Shown: one piece after another, positions 8,385 to 16,374 of the stretch
Layout of the letters: each line of letters opens with the position of its first letter
Numbering within the stretch: position 1 is the first letter of the stretch
Translations under genes and position numbers: made by a program
Notes under the pieces: generated by a model
Databases searched by the model: none
The model's input: the letters and a program-made list of their open reading frames with translations, nothing else
What the model was told of the DNA's origin: nothing
Source: Flaviaesturariibacter aridisoli
GTDB lineage: Bacteria > Bacteroidota > Bacteroidia > Chitinophagales > Chitinophagaceae
Reading direction: 5' to 3'
Length of the DNA: 64,000 nt
Assembly (NCBI RefSeq): GCF_004343705.1
Contig: NZ_SKFH01000001.1
Location: 310,001-374,000 of the forward strand

Positions 8385-8858
8385 ATGCGTTGGAGAAGAT
8401 TCAACGGCGCAACGATCGACCTTCCGATCTACCAGGCGGTGGAAGACACCATCCGCCGGGAGACGGAGAAGGGGCAACGGCTCAAGGTCTGCATCGGCAC
8501 CGATTCCCAGGTCAAAGGCCGCGATACCGAGTTCGCCACGGTAATCGTATTCCTGCGGGAAGGCCACGGCGGGTTCATGTTCATCCACAATGATCGCACG
8601 ACCCAATCCTACTCCATAAAAGAGCGGATGCTGGTAGAAGTTGCGAAGAGTATAGAGGTTGCCTACGAGTTGTGCAACCTTTTTACTTTATACAATGTGG
8701 ACATGGAAGTACATGCGGACATCAACACCAATCCCGGCTTCAAAAGCAACGACGCCCTGCGTGAGGCGATGGGCTATATCCTGGGGATGGGGTTTGCGTT
8801 CAAGGCGAAGCCGGATGCCTTTGCCAGCAGCTGTTGCGCCGACAAGATGGTGAATTAG
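8385..8858 (+). CDS. YkuK-like (DUF458) ribonuclease H-like protein
   Basis: The 157-residue protein matches the DUF458/YkuK family, predicted to have an RNase H-like fold. Visible features are the first strand with KVCIGTDSQVKG, the FATVIVFL strand, and MEVHADINTNPGFKSN, which carry the conserved acidic residues. The biochemical role in cells is not established. Its TAG stop overlaps, tail to tail, the stop of a small minus-strand ORF. The gene is monocistronic by position. Confidence 0.8.
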   Translation: MRWRRFNGATIDLPIYQAVEDTIRRETEKGQRLKVCIGTDSQVKGRDTEFATVIVFLREGHGGFMFIHNDRTTQSYSIKERMLVEVAKSIEVAYELCNLFTLYNVDMEVHADINTNPGFKSNDALREAMGYILGMGFAFKAKPDAFASSCCADKMVN

Positions 8859-9043
8859 CGGCGAAAGGCTACGGAAGCGGCGGCTCCGGTAGCCGCCCGG
8901 ACCGCTGCGGGCGCCCCGGCGAAGCGCTGTCCCCGGTCGAGCAGCGAGCGCGCCTGCTCGGCGGCGAAAAAGGTGAGCAATACCACAACGAAAAGCGCTT
9001 GTACCACTCTTTTCTCGCGGGTTTTAAGTGCAGCTGGAATCAT
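8855..9043 (-). CDS. Possible small membrane protein (62 aa)
   Basis: This short ORF has no family that I recognise. It encodes one strongly hydrophobic stretch (VVQALFVVVLLTFFAAEQA) and a basic, alanine-rich tail. Support comes from context: a TACTTTTG promoter box lies seven bases before its ATG (9051-9058), the same geometry as for several certain genes here, and its stop nestles against the stop of the DUF458 gene. It could still be a chance ORF. Confidence 0.45.
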   Translation of the reverse strand: MIPAALKTREKRVVQALFVVVLLTFFAAEQARSLLDRGQRFAGAPAAVRAATGAAASVAFRR

Positions 9044-9050
9044 TCGGCAA

Positions 9051-9058
9051 CAAAAGTA
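9051..9058 (-). promoter_or_regulatory. Promoter -7 box of the small membrane ORF
   Basis: On the minus strand TACTTTTG fits TAnnTTTG and is followed by seven bases and an ATG. Confidence 0.45.
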
Positions 9059-9119
9059 AAGACATTCTGCTCCGCCCGGCTTCCGTATTTATACAAACGG
9101 TCGCCTTCTAATTGCATTC

Positions 9120-9728
9120 TCATCCGTTGGCGGTCAGCGAGCTGATAAATCCGAGGATCTGTTTAATGCCCGTCCGCTTTTCGGCGGAAGTAACGAAGTG
9201 CGGCGGCGGCTCTTCCCAGGATTCGGAAAGGGCGTCGAGAAAGCGGCGCACGTTGGCGGCTACCTCGCGCTGGGTGCTTTTATCCGACTTGGTGAACACG
9301 AGCGCGAAGGGCACGCGCCAGGCGCCCAACTGGTTGACGAACTCGAGGTCGAGCTCCTGGGGCTCGTGGCGGCTGTCGATCAGCACAAAGAGGTTCACCA
9401 GGTTTTCGCGCTTCCGGATATAATTCTCGATCATCTTCGACCACTCCTTGCGCAGGCTTTGCGAGCGCTTGGCGAAGCCGTAGCCCGGAAGGTCTACGAG
9501 GTACCAGCTATGGCCGCTTTTGGCGTTGATGGTAAAGTGGTTGATCAGCTGCGTCTTGCCGGGCGTGCGCGACACCTTCGCGAGTTCCTTTTTGTCGGTG
9601 AGGGCGTTGATCAGCGAGCTTTTGCCCACGTTGCTACGCCCGATGAATGCATACTCGGGCCGGTCGGCCTTGGGGCACATATCCACAGACGGTGAGCTGA
9701 TGAGGTATTCGGCTTTGATGATCTCCAT
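9120..9728 (-). CDS. engB: Ribosome biogenesis GTPase EngB (YsxC)
   Basis: EngB/YsxC/YihA is a small, usually essential GTPase needed for assembly of the large ribosomal subunit. The 202 residues contain all G motifs: GRSNVGKSS (P-loop), TPGKTQLINHF (switch I), DLPGYGFA (G3), FTKSDKS (G4) and a TSAEKRTG (G5) loop. Length and order are typical. The gene is transcribed divergently from ubiE with only 34 bases between the two start codons, and its promoter -7 box ends four bases from the ATG, predicting a leaderless message. Confidence 0.96.
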   Translation of the reverse strand: MEIIKAEYLISSPSVDMCPKADRPEYAFIGRSNVGKSSLINALTDKKELAKVSRTPGKTQLINHFTINAKSGHSWYLVDLPGYGFAKRSQSLRKEWSKMIENYIRKRENLVNLFVLIDSRHEPQELDLEFVNQLGAWRVPFALVFTKSDKSTQREVAANVRRFLDALSESWEEPPPHFVTSAEKRTGIKQILGFISSLTANG

Positions 9729-9732
9729 GCGG

Positions 9733-9755
9733 CAAAGATAGTAGCCTTACCTTTG
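9733..9755. promoter_or_regulatory. Overlapping divergent promoters of engB and ubiE
   Basis: Minus strand TATCTTTG (9740-9733) lies four bases before the engB ATG. Plus strand TACCTTTG (9748-9755) lies seven bases before the ubiE ATG. The two boxes form a near palindrome, CGGCAAAG ... CTTTGCCG, so the two polymerases must compete for one site. Any upstream promoter element of one gene must lie inside the other gene. Confidence 0.75.
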
Positions 9756-9762
9756 CCGCCCC

Positions 9763-10512
9763 ATGAAGCGCTTTGCCCACGACGAGATAAAGCCCTTTTC
9801 CGAAGAAGGGAACAAGAAGCAGCAGGTGGCCGAGATGTTTGACGACATCGCCGGGCGCTATGACTTTATGAACCGCGTGCTGAGCGCACGGATCGATGTG
9901 CTGTGGCGCAAAGCGGCCATGCGCGCCCTCGCGCCCTACAAGCCGCAACTGCTGCTCGATGTGGCTACCGGCACCGGCGACATGGCGCTGATGGCGGCGC
10001 GCAGCCTCCGCCCCGCGCGGATCGTAGGGATCGATATCTCCGAAGGGATGCTCCAGGTGGGCCGCGAAAAGGTGCGGAAAGCCAATCTTGGAACGCAAAT
10101 TGAGTTGGTCAGCGGCGACAGTGAGACAATAAACGCCGACGACAATACGTTTGATGCGGGAATGGTGGCCTTTGGTGTGCGCAACTTCGAGCACCTCGAA
10201 AAAGGCCTCGGTGAGATCCTGCGGGTACTGAAGCCGGGAGCACCGCTGGTAGTGCTGGAATTCAGCCGCCCGCGACTGCCGGTCGTGCGCCAGTTGTATG
10301 GATGGTATATGGGATGGCTGGCCCCGCAATTGGCAAAGTGGTTCCGTCAGAATAAACAGGCCTATCAATACCTCAACGCCTCCGCAAACGCCTTTCCCGA
10401 CCGGCAGGATTTTGTCGCAATTATGAACAACGTGGGTTATATCAATACCTCGTTCAAACCGCTAAGCTTAGGAATATGTTGTTTATACGCCGGAATCAAA
10501 AGGCAGGATTGA
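9763..10512 (+). CDS. ubiE: Demethylmenaquinone methyltransferase (UbiE/MenG)
   Basis: The enzyme carries out the last step of menaquinone synthesis, C-methylation of demethylmenaquinone with SAM. The 249 residues show the family hallmarks: FDDIAGRYDFMNRVLS near the start, the SAM loop LLDVATGTGDMAL (about 65-77), IVGIDISEGML, and the C-terminal signature around VLKPGAPLVVLEFSRP. Bacteroidota use menaquinone, so the MenG activity is the likely one. The gene overlaps porT by 37 bases; this ubiE-porT pairing is common in the phylum. Confidence 0.94.
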   Translation: MKRFAHDEIKPFSEEGNKKQQVAEMFDDIAGRYDFMNRVLSARIDVLWRKAAMRALAPYKPQLLLDVATGTGDMALMAARSLRPARIVGIDISEGMLQVGREKVRKANLGTQIELVSGDSETINADDNTFDAGMVAFGVRNFEHLEKGLGEILRVLKPGAPLVVLEFSRPRLPVVRQLYGWYMGWLAPQLAKWFRQNKQAYQYLNASANAFPDRQDFVAIMNNVGYINTSFKPLSLGICCLYAGIKRQD

Positions 10513-11216
10513 TTGGATGGGTACTGCTGTTCGTATGCTCGCTGGGAGCAAAGGCGCAGTTTATGAAGGAGATTAACCTCGAGGAGCATGAAGCCAAGCC
10601 GTACTACTTCGGCATCACCCTCGCCGGCAATATGGCCCGCTTTCACATCGAGCAGCATCCCTACTTCCTCGCACAGGATACCGTGCTGGTGATGGAGCCT
10701 ACCAACTCGGGCGGCTTCGGTCTCGGACTGCTGGCCACCCTGCGGCTCAACCACCGCTTCGAAGCGCGCTTCAACCCGACGCTCATCTTCATGGAGCGCA
10801 ACATCATTTACCAACTCAAATACAAGGATATCTTCGAGGACGGCGACGGCTTCAACGTCACCAAGAAGGTCGAGTCGGTCATCACCTCGTTCCCCTTGCA
10901 GCTGAAGTTCCGCTCCGACCGGATCGGCAACTTCCGGGTGTATATGCTCGGCGGCGTCAAGCTCGATTACGACCTGGCCTCCAATGCCAAGGCGCGACAG
11001 GCCGAGAACATGATCAAGATCGGCAAGCTCGATTACGGCATCGAAGGCGGCCTCGGCTTCAATTTCTATTTCAAAAGCTTCATCTTCTCGCCCGAAGTGA
11101 AATTCTCCAACGGCCTGCGCAACATGCACGACCGCGATGCCAACCTCAAATACTCCAACGTCATCGACCGCATCCAGAGCCGGATGATCGTGTTTTCCAT
11201 TCACCTCGAAGGATAG
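10476..11216 (+). CDS. porT: Type IX secretion / gliding protein PorT
   Basis: PorT is an outer-membrane beta-barrel protein required for T9SS export in Porphyromonas and Flavobacterium. The 246-residue protein has a signal peptide ending GAKAQ near residue 27 and a mature part of amphipathic strands typical of outer-membrane PorT-like barrels (for example LKFRSDRIGNFRVYMLGGVKLDYDL). Identification rests on that pattern, size and position directly after ubiE, where porT is usually found. ATG at 10476 lies inside the ubiE coding region. A strong terminator follows at 11331. Confidence 0.82.
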   Translation: MLFIRRNQKAGLIGWVLLFVCSLGAKAQFMKEINLEEHEAKPYYFGITLAGNMARFHIEQHPYFLAQDTVLVMEPTNSGGFGLGLLATLRLNHRFEARFNPTLIFMERNIIYQLKYKDIFEDGDGFNVTKKVESVITSFPLQLKFRSDRIGNFRVYMLGGVKLDYDLASNAKARQAENMIKIGKLDYGIEGGLGFNFYFKSFIFSPEVKFSNGLRNMHDRDANLKYSNVIDRIQSRMIVFSIHLEG

Positions 11217-11330
11217 CCCGGCCCCTTGTCCGCCCGGCCTCCGCGCCCTAGACTACGGCCGGCGGCGCGAAGGGGGGCACATAGGTGGAACCATCTTTTT
11301 GTTTTCAACAATCTTATTGGCTTGCTCTTG

Positions 11331-11361
11331 AAAACCCGGATCGCATCGCGATCCGGGTTTT
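11331..11361. terminator. Bidirectional terminator between porT and the GNAT gene
   Basis: A perfect 14-base stem (AAAACCCGGATCGC / GCGATCCGGGTTTT) with an ATC loop and A/T runs on both sides. It lies between convergent genes and can stop both. Confidence 0.88.
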
Positions 11362-11398
11362 ATTTCCCCTTCCCTCGGGGAAGGGGCCAGGGGATGGG

Positions 11399-11872
11399 TC
11401 AGGCGAGTTGTTTCCGAAAGCAAATACTGCTTTCCACGCCTGCATACGGCCCGTAATTGGGAATCACTTCGTAGCCGGCATGCCGGTACACGGCTACCGC
11501 TTCGGGGTTGTTGGTGCCCGTTTCCAGCACGGTGCTTTCGTAGCCCAGCTCGTGGGCCCAGCCTTCGAGCCCCGCCAGCACGCGGGCGGCGATGCCCTGC
11601 CGGCGCGCCCCCGGCTGCACGAACATGCGCTTTACTTCCATAGCGCCGGGCGCCCACTCTTTGATGGCGCCGCAGCCCACGGCCGCACCGTCGCGACGTG
11701 CCAGCAGCACATAGCGGATGGCGTCGAGCCCGTTGTATTGCCCGTAGAAATCCTGCGTGTCGCCATTGAGTTCGGCGAGGCCGGCATCGAGTTGCTGCAC
11801 AAGCGCGCGGAAGTCGGGATCAGCCGCATCAGTGCGTTGAAGAACGATCGCGTCGGGATGGGAATACAGCAT
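11399..11872 (-). CDS. GNAT-family N-acetyltransferase
   Basis: The 157 residues have the GNAT acetyl-CoA fold: a strand AVGCGAIKEW, the conserved VKRMFVQPGARRQGIAARVL segment (motif A, Q/RxxGxG/A variant QGIA), and the C-terminal ETGTNNPEAVAVYRHAGYEVIPNYGPY typical of small-molecule acetyltransferases. The acceptor (amino acid, antibiotic or polyamine) cannot be inferred. It is transcribed alone, converging on porT across the shared terminator. Confidence 0.88.
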   Translation of the reverse strand: MLYSHPDAIVLQRTDAADPDFRALVQQLDAGLAELNGDTQDFYGQYNGLDAIRYVLLARRDGAAVGCGAIKEWAPGAMEVKRMFVQPGARRQGIAARVLAGLEGWAHELGYESTVLETGTNNPEAVAVYRHAGYEVIPNYGPYAGVESSICFRKQLA

Positions 11873-11947
11873 GGTAAAAATTTACAGGCCTCAGCGCCCT
11901 ATTGAATGGTCCTTATCCAATGATTATCAGTCAATGGCCCCCCCGGC

Positions 11948-12184
11948 CTACAGGCTTTCAGCGTGCTCCTTCAGCAAGGCGCGCTCGCGGGCGCTGAGGC
12001 CCTGCATGCCCTTCCGGGCCACCTTTTCAAGAAGGCGGTCCACTTCCTCCTGCCGCAGCTTGCGGCCGGCGTTGTATTGGTCGTCGATGCTGTAATCGCC
12101 GAGTTCGTAGCGGGGGGGCTGTGAGCGCCGCGTAAAGAGGTAGACCAGTGCGCCTACCACAAGAAAGGTAATCAGAAGCAACAT
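11948..12184 (-). CDS. Small membrane protein with DUF6576-like tail
   Basis: The 78-residue protein has one N-terminal membrane helix (LLLITFLVVGALVYLF) and a cytoplasmic tail with YSIDDQYN and VDRLLEKVARKGMQGLSARERALLKEHAESL-like helices. That helical ending resembles the C-terminal segment found on Bacteroidota rhomboid proteases (DUF6576). Its function is unknown. It lies upstream of the GNAT gene on the same strand and could be co-transcribed. Confidence 0.65.
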   Translation of the reverse strand: MLLLITFLVVGALVYLFTRRSQPPRYELGDYSIDDQYNAGRKLRQEEVDRLLEKVARKGMQGLSARERALLKEHAESL

Positions 12185-12259
12185 GGTGAATTCATTCCTG
12201 GATGGTCGGATAAAGATAGGGCGGCAGTTGGTTTGCGGCTGTTAACTTCGGGCTAAGCC

Positions 12260-12946
12260 TTAGCGTACGGACAGCCGGTTGATGACAAGGAGGCAGCCGG
12301 CGCGGGCCGGAGCGTTGGAGCGTAGTAACACGCGGCCCCGGCGAAAGGGAAGCGGGCCGCTCTTCGTTTCGATGAGAATGCCGCCCTCGTCGGGAAAGCC
12401 GTTGTAATAGGTGCTCACGGTATACTGGCCGCCGTTACTGCGGATGCTGGAAAAATACCACACGTTGTTGCGTACTTCCGTGCTGCCACTGTAGGCACTG
12501 CGGGTGGAAAGTTTGTTGAGATCGCTGTACAGCGGCTGGCTGTTGGCGGGGTCGTACATCAGGCCGGAGCTGTCCGCCAGGGCGAGCGCGAAGTCGCTGC
12601 TGCTGCCGGCATCGTTGCACATCCAGGTAATGCGGATCTCGCGGTTGTCGAGCGCGTAGGTACCGGCGGTAAAGAGGATGCTGCCGAAGCCGGGGCTGCT
12701 GTTGTAGCCGTGCACGCCGTCGCTTTCAAATTCAAAGTGGCCGGGAGCCGGCGTTTCGAAGGCGCGCCGCCCCAGGTCGTAGTGCCGCCAGTGTGCGCTG
12801 TCGTTGGGCACCATTGTGCTGTCGGCCGTCGCCGGTGGCGGGGGGGGAATCGGGAGCCCGGGGTATTCGTCTGACACCACACGGCAGCCGGCCGTAAGCA
12901 GGCAACAGGTGAGGGCAAGGAAGCTGAATTGGGATAAACGACCCAT
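12260..12946 (-). CDS. Lipoprotein of unknown function, paralogue A
   Basis: This 228-residue lipoprotein has a signal peptide with lipobox LLTAGC and a proline-rich linker (IPPPPPATADS). The rest is a beta-rich domain without an assigned family. It is a clear paralogue of the gene directly upstream (13047-13736): both share DS/TAHW, FALALADSSG / MFSFADSTG, a DLNNLSTR-type motif and the ending LSVR/LSIR. The ATG at 12946 is chosen over one 54 bases upstream because it starts the signal peptide and lies 32 bases after a TAAATTTG promoter box. Confidence 0.75.
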   Translation of the reverse strand: MGRLSQFSFLALTCCLLTAGCRVVSDEYPGLPIPPPPPATADSTMVPNDSAHWRHYDLGRRAFETPAPGHFEFESDGVHGYNSSPGFGSILFTAGTYALDNREIRITWMCNDAGSSSDFALALADSSGLMYDPANSQPLYSDLNKLSTRSAYSGSTEVRNNVWYFSSIRSNGGQYTVSTYYNGFPDEGGILIETKSGPLPFRRGRVLLRSNAPARAGCLLVINRLSVR

Positions 12947-12978
12947 ATATGCAGGTATTTGGCAGCCTTTGGGCTTCC

Positions 12979-12986
12979 CAAATTTA
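12979..12986 (-). promoter_or_regulatory. Promoter -7 box of lipoprotein A
   Basis: TAAATTTG on the minus strand fits TAnnTTTG and lies just after the terminator of lipoprotein B, so the two paralogues are separately transcribed. Confidence 0.55.
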
Positions 12987-13005
12987 CTTTTTTCGGGCAA
13001 TAAAA

Positions 13006-13028
13006 AAAGCCGGCGCGGGGCCGGCTTT
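13006..13028 (-). terminator. Terminator of lipoprotein B
   Basis: Stem AAAGCCGG / CCGGCTTT with a seven-base loop, followed on the minus strand by a run of T. It separates the two paralogous lipoprotein genes. Confidence 0.85.
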
Positions 13029-13046
13029 CGAAAAATAAGGTATCGG

Positions 13047-13736
13047 TCAGCGAATAGAAAGCTCGTGAATAACGATGCTGGCGCCAGACCCGCCGAAGGG
13101 GTCGCCGGCGCGGAGGCTGATGCGACCGCGGTTGCGGGTGAACGAGCCGCTGCGGCTCTCGATCACGGTGCCGCCACTGCCGCTGTAGTTGCCGGTGGCG
13201 GTGCTGAGCGTGTAGCTGCCATTGCCGGTCACGATGGTCGTATAATACCAGAGATCAGCGGAAATGATCACCGAGTTGCCCACCGCGTTGCGGGTGCTGA
13301 GGTTGTTGAGGTCTTCGAAATTTCTCAGGTTGGTCACCGGCTCGTAAATGGTGCCGGTGCTGTCGGCAAAGGAGAACATATAGTTGCAGAAAGAACCGCC
13401 GTCGCGGGGCTTCCAGGCTACTTTGATGGTACGGTTGGTCAGCGTATAGGGCAACCTCGTGAGCAGGAAGGCCCCGAGCCGGTAGCTCTCGGCGGTTGCT
13501 TTCACACCTTCACTTGTATACTCGAACTTACCCGCCGTGGGAGCCACGTAGGCTACCGACTGCACCCCGAAATAGGTCCAGTGAGCCGTGTCCATTGCCA
13601 CGCTCGAAGAATCCACCGGGGTGGTTACCACAGGCTGGGGCGGGGTGTGGTCGTGCGGCTGGCAGGCGGCCAGTGACAGGAGGAGGGACGTGCCGCCGAA
13701 AAGGGCGGCAAAGTAGAAGCGGGCAGTTAGTTTCAT
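13047..13736 (-). CDS. Lipoprotein of unknown function, paralogue B
   Basis: This 229-residue protein has a signal peptide and lipobox LAAC, then a histidine/proline-rich linker (QPHDHTPPQPV) and a beta-rich domain. It is aligned over its full length with the downstream paralogue (12260-12946), sharing DTAHW, SFADSTGTIYEP, FEDLNNLSTRNA and IVIHELSIR. No known domain is recognised; the pair may bind polysaccharide or form a surface layer, but this is speculation. Each gene has its own terminator or promoter, so they arose by tandem duplication rather than forming one operon. Confidence 0.78.
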   Translation of the reverse strand: MKLTARFYFAALFGGTSLLLSLAACQPHDHTPPQPVVTTPVDSSSVAMDTAHWTYFGVQSVAYVAPTAGKFEYTSEGVKATAESYRLGAFLLTRLPYTLTNRTIKVAWKPRDGGSFCNYMFSFADSTGTIYEPVTNLRNFEDLNNLSTRNAVGNSVIISADLWYYTTIVTGNGSYTLSTATGNYSGSGGTVIESRSGSFTRNRGRISLRAGDPFGGSGASIVIHELSIR

Positions 13737-13792
13737 ACGTTTTTGTTTGATGCTGAGTCTCCCTAAAAATACACCTAACGCCCGCCGGACGC

Positions 13793-13818
13793 AAAAAAAA
13801 ACCGCCCATTTGGACGGT
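13793..13818 (-). terminator. Terminator of the glycine-zipper gene
   Basis: Stem ACCG(C)CC / GG(A)CGGT with an ATTT loop, followed on the minus strand by nine T residues. Confidence 0.8.
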
Positions 13819-13843
13819 CTGTTCGGGGGATTTTCGGGGGATG

Positions 13844-14113
13844 CTAGTTGTGTTTGACCTTCACCTTCCGGCCTTTCTTGCGGTCCTGGTGCTTACCCCA
13901 GGCATAACCGCCGGCCGCGCCCACAACACCGCCGATAACGGCGCCTTTACCTTTCTTGCGGCTCACGACGGCGCCGGTGGCGGCACCGGCTGCGGCACCT
14001 ATGACCGTGTTCTGCCGGGCGCGGCTGCGCGTGGTCGTGGTCTGGGCATCGGCCTCCTGGCTGAAGGCGCTCAGGGCAAGGGCCAGCAAACCGCTATAAA
14101 CAAGCTTTTTCAT
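13844..14113 (-). CDS. Glycine-zipper small exported protein
   Basis: The 89-residue protein has a signal peptide (KKLVYSGLLALALSAFSQEADAQ) and a mature part made of a glycine zipper (VIGAAAGAATGAVVS and AVIGGVVGAAGGYAWG) followed by a very basic tail. This YMGG/glycine-zipper pattern is widespread in small periplasmic or outer-membrane-associated proteins of unclear role. ATG at 14113 was chosen because it begins the signal peptide; upstream codons add only a non-hydrophobic extension. Confidence 0.75.
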   Translation of the reverse strand: MKKLVYSGLLALALSAFSQEADAQTTTTRSRARQNTVIGAAAGAATGAVVSRKKGKGAVIGGVVGAAGGYAWGKHQDRKKGRKVKVKHN

Positions 14114-14250
14114 AATCCATTGATTTGTTCCGCCTTTTCTCAAAAAAGAAACGTGCCAGAATCCATGCCCAGCTCTTCGCTACGCTTGTTAAAAGCCGGG
14201 TTGGAACTACGGAGACCGGCTGAAGGGCGGTGCCTTTTTCCAAAAAAACA

Positions 14251-14271
14251 AAAGGCCCCGAAGGGCCCTTT
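14251..14271 (-). terminator. Terminator of the DUF6159-like gene
   Basis: GC-rich stem (AAAGGCCC / GGGCCCTTT with one bulge, CGAA loop) followed on the minus strand by T-rich sequence (TTTTGTTTTTTT). Confidence 0.75.
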
Positions 14272-14294
14272 CCTGAGTAAGGTGCATGCCCGGA

Positions 14295-15116
14295 TCATTT
14301 ACCCTGGAACAAGCCGTCTACCAGTTGCTGGTCGAAATGCTCCGTCGGGCTACCCGTTACGTTATGGTATACCGCCGAGATGAATACGGTGTGGGCGGCG
14401 CTCATCACCGTCATCAGCAGGAACAGCCCGGCGAGGCCAAGCACGATACCGAGCACGAGATGCACGGTGAAGCCGAGGAGGAACAGCGGTAATACCACCA
14501 GCAGCAGGCCCAGCAGGTTCACGACCCCGAAGCTGAACCGCGATCCGAGGCTCTCGCCCCACTTCTCGCGCATCAGCTGCGAAGAGCGTTTGAAGGCATC
14601 GATGGGGCCGAGTTCTTCATACGCGATCACGGGCACCACGAAGAACGTAGCGATACTGAAAACGATCCCGATAATACCGGTGATGATCTTGCCGATCAGC
14701 CCGGAATTTTCCTGGATGACCCGCAGGATCGTTCCCACCGTGGCTGCAAAGAGCGCCCACGAAAAGATCACCGGGAGGCGGCTGACGCTGAACCGGATGC
14801 CTTCCCGCACACTCACTTCCTGGCCCAGGAAATACAGGCGGGTGCAATGCACGAGGGCCATGTTGAAAAAGGTAATGACAAAATAGTTGACGAGGTAAAA
14901 CACGAACATCGTTCCGTAGGTGAACACCTTATTGTCGGGGTTGAATTGATCGATGTCGGCAAAAGCAAAGAAAGCGCCGGCAAACGAGCCGATGATCAGG
15001 AGCAGTGACAGCCCGGAAAGCACCGGGAAAATCAGCAGCTGCTTGTTGGCACGCAGAATGGAAAAGCTGTTGAGCGCAATGCGCCAGCCGGTGGAGAGGC
15101 GATCAAAAAAAGACAT
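14295..15116 (-). CDS. Integral membrane protein, DUF6159-like
   Basis: The 273-residue protein starts MSFFDRLSTGWRIALNSFSIL and contains about six membrane segments, with a cytoplasmic loop DAFKRSSQLMREKWGESLGSR before the last two. The start and the SxxLMRExWGES loop match the DUF6159 membrane family, whose function is unknown. It is transcribed alone, with a terminator 24 bases after its stop. Confidence 0.72.
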   Translation of the reverse strand: MSFFDRLSTGWRIALNSFSILRANKQLLIFPVLSGLSLLLIIGSFAGAFFAFADIDQFNPDNKVFTYGTMFVFYLVNYFVITFFNMALVHCTRLYFLGQEVSVREGIRFSVSRLPVIFSWALFAATVGTILRVIQENSGLIGKIITGIIGIVFSIATFFVVPVIAYEELGPIDAFKRSSQLMREKWGESLGSRFSFGVVNLLGLLLVVLPLFLLGFTVHLVLGIVLGLAGLFLLMTVMSAAHTVFISAVYHNVTGSPTEHFDQQLVDGLFQGK

Positions 15117-15267
15117 AGAAGAAAGTTTAGGTTTTGACTAAGCTACAAAATCCCGCTCGTTGTTTTAAAGCGGCCGGAAAAAAATGCGGCCGCACAGCCA
15201 GGAACGGAAGAAATAACCTAAAAAGCAAAAGGACGCGCATACGATATGATGCCAAACCTGATGTTCC

Positions 15268-16347
<1,080 letters not shown>

Positions 16348-16348
16348 T

Positions 16349-16356
16349 CAAAACTA
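16349..16356 (-). promoter_or_regulatory. Promoter -7 box of the OYE gene
   Basis: TAGTTTTG on the minus strand fits TAnnTTTG exactly and lies 19 bases before the start codon. Confidence 0.55.
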
Positions 16357-16374
16357 ACGACGGGCCCTGTAGCC

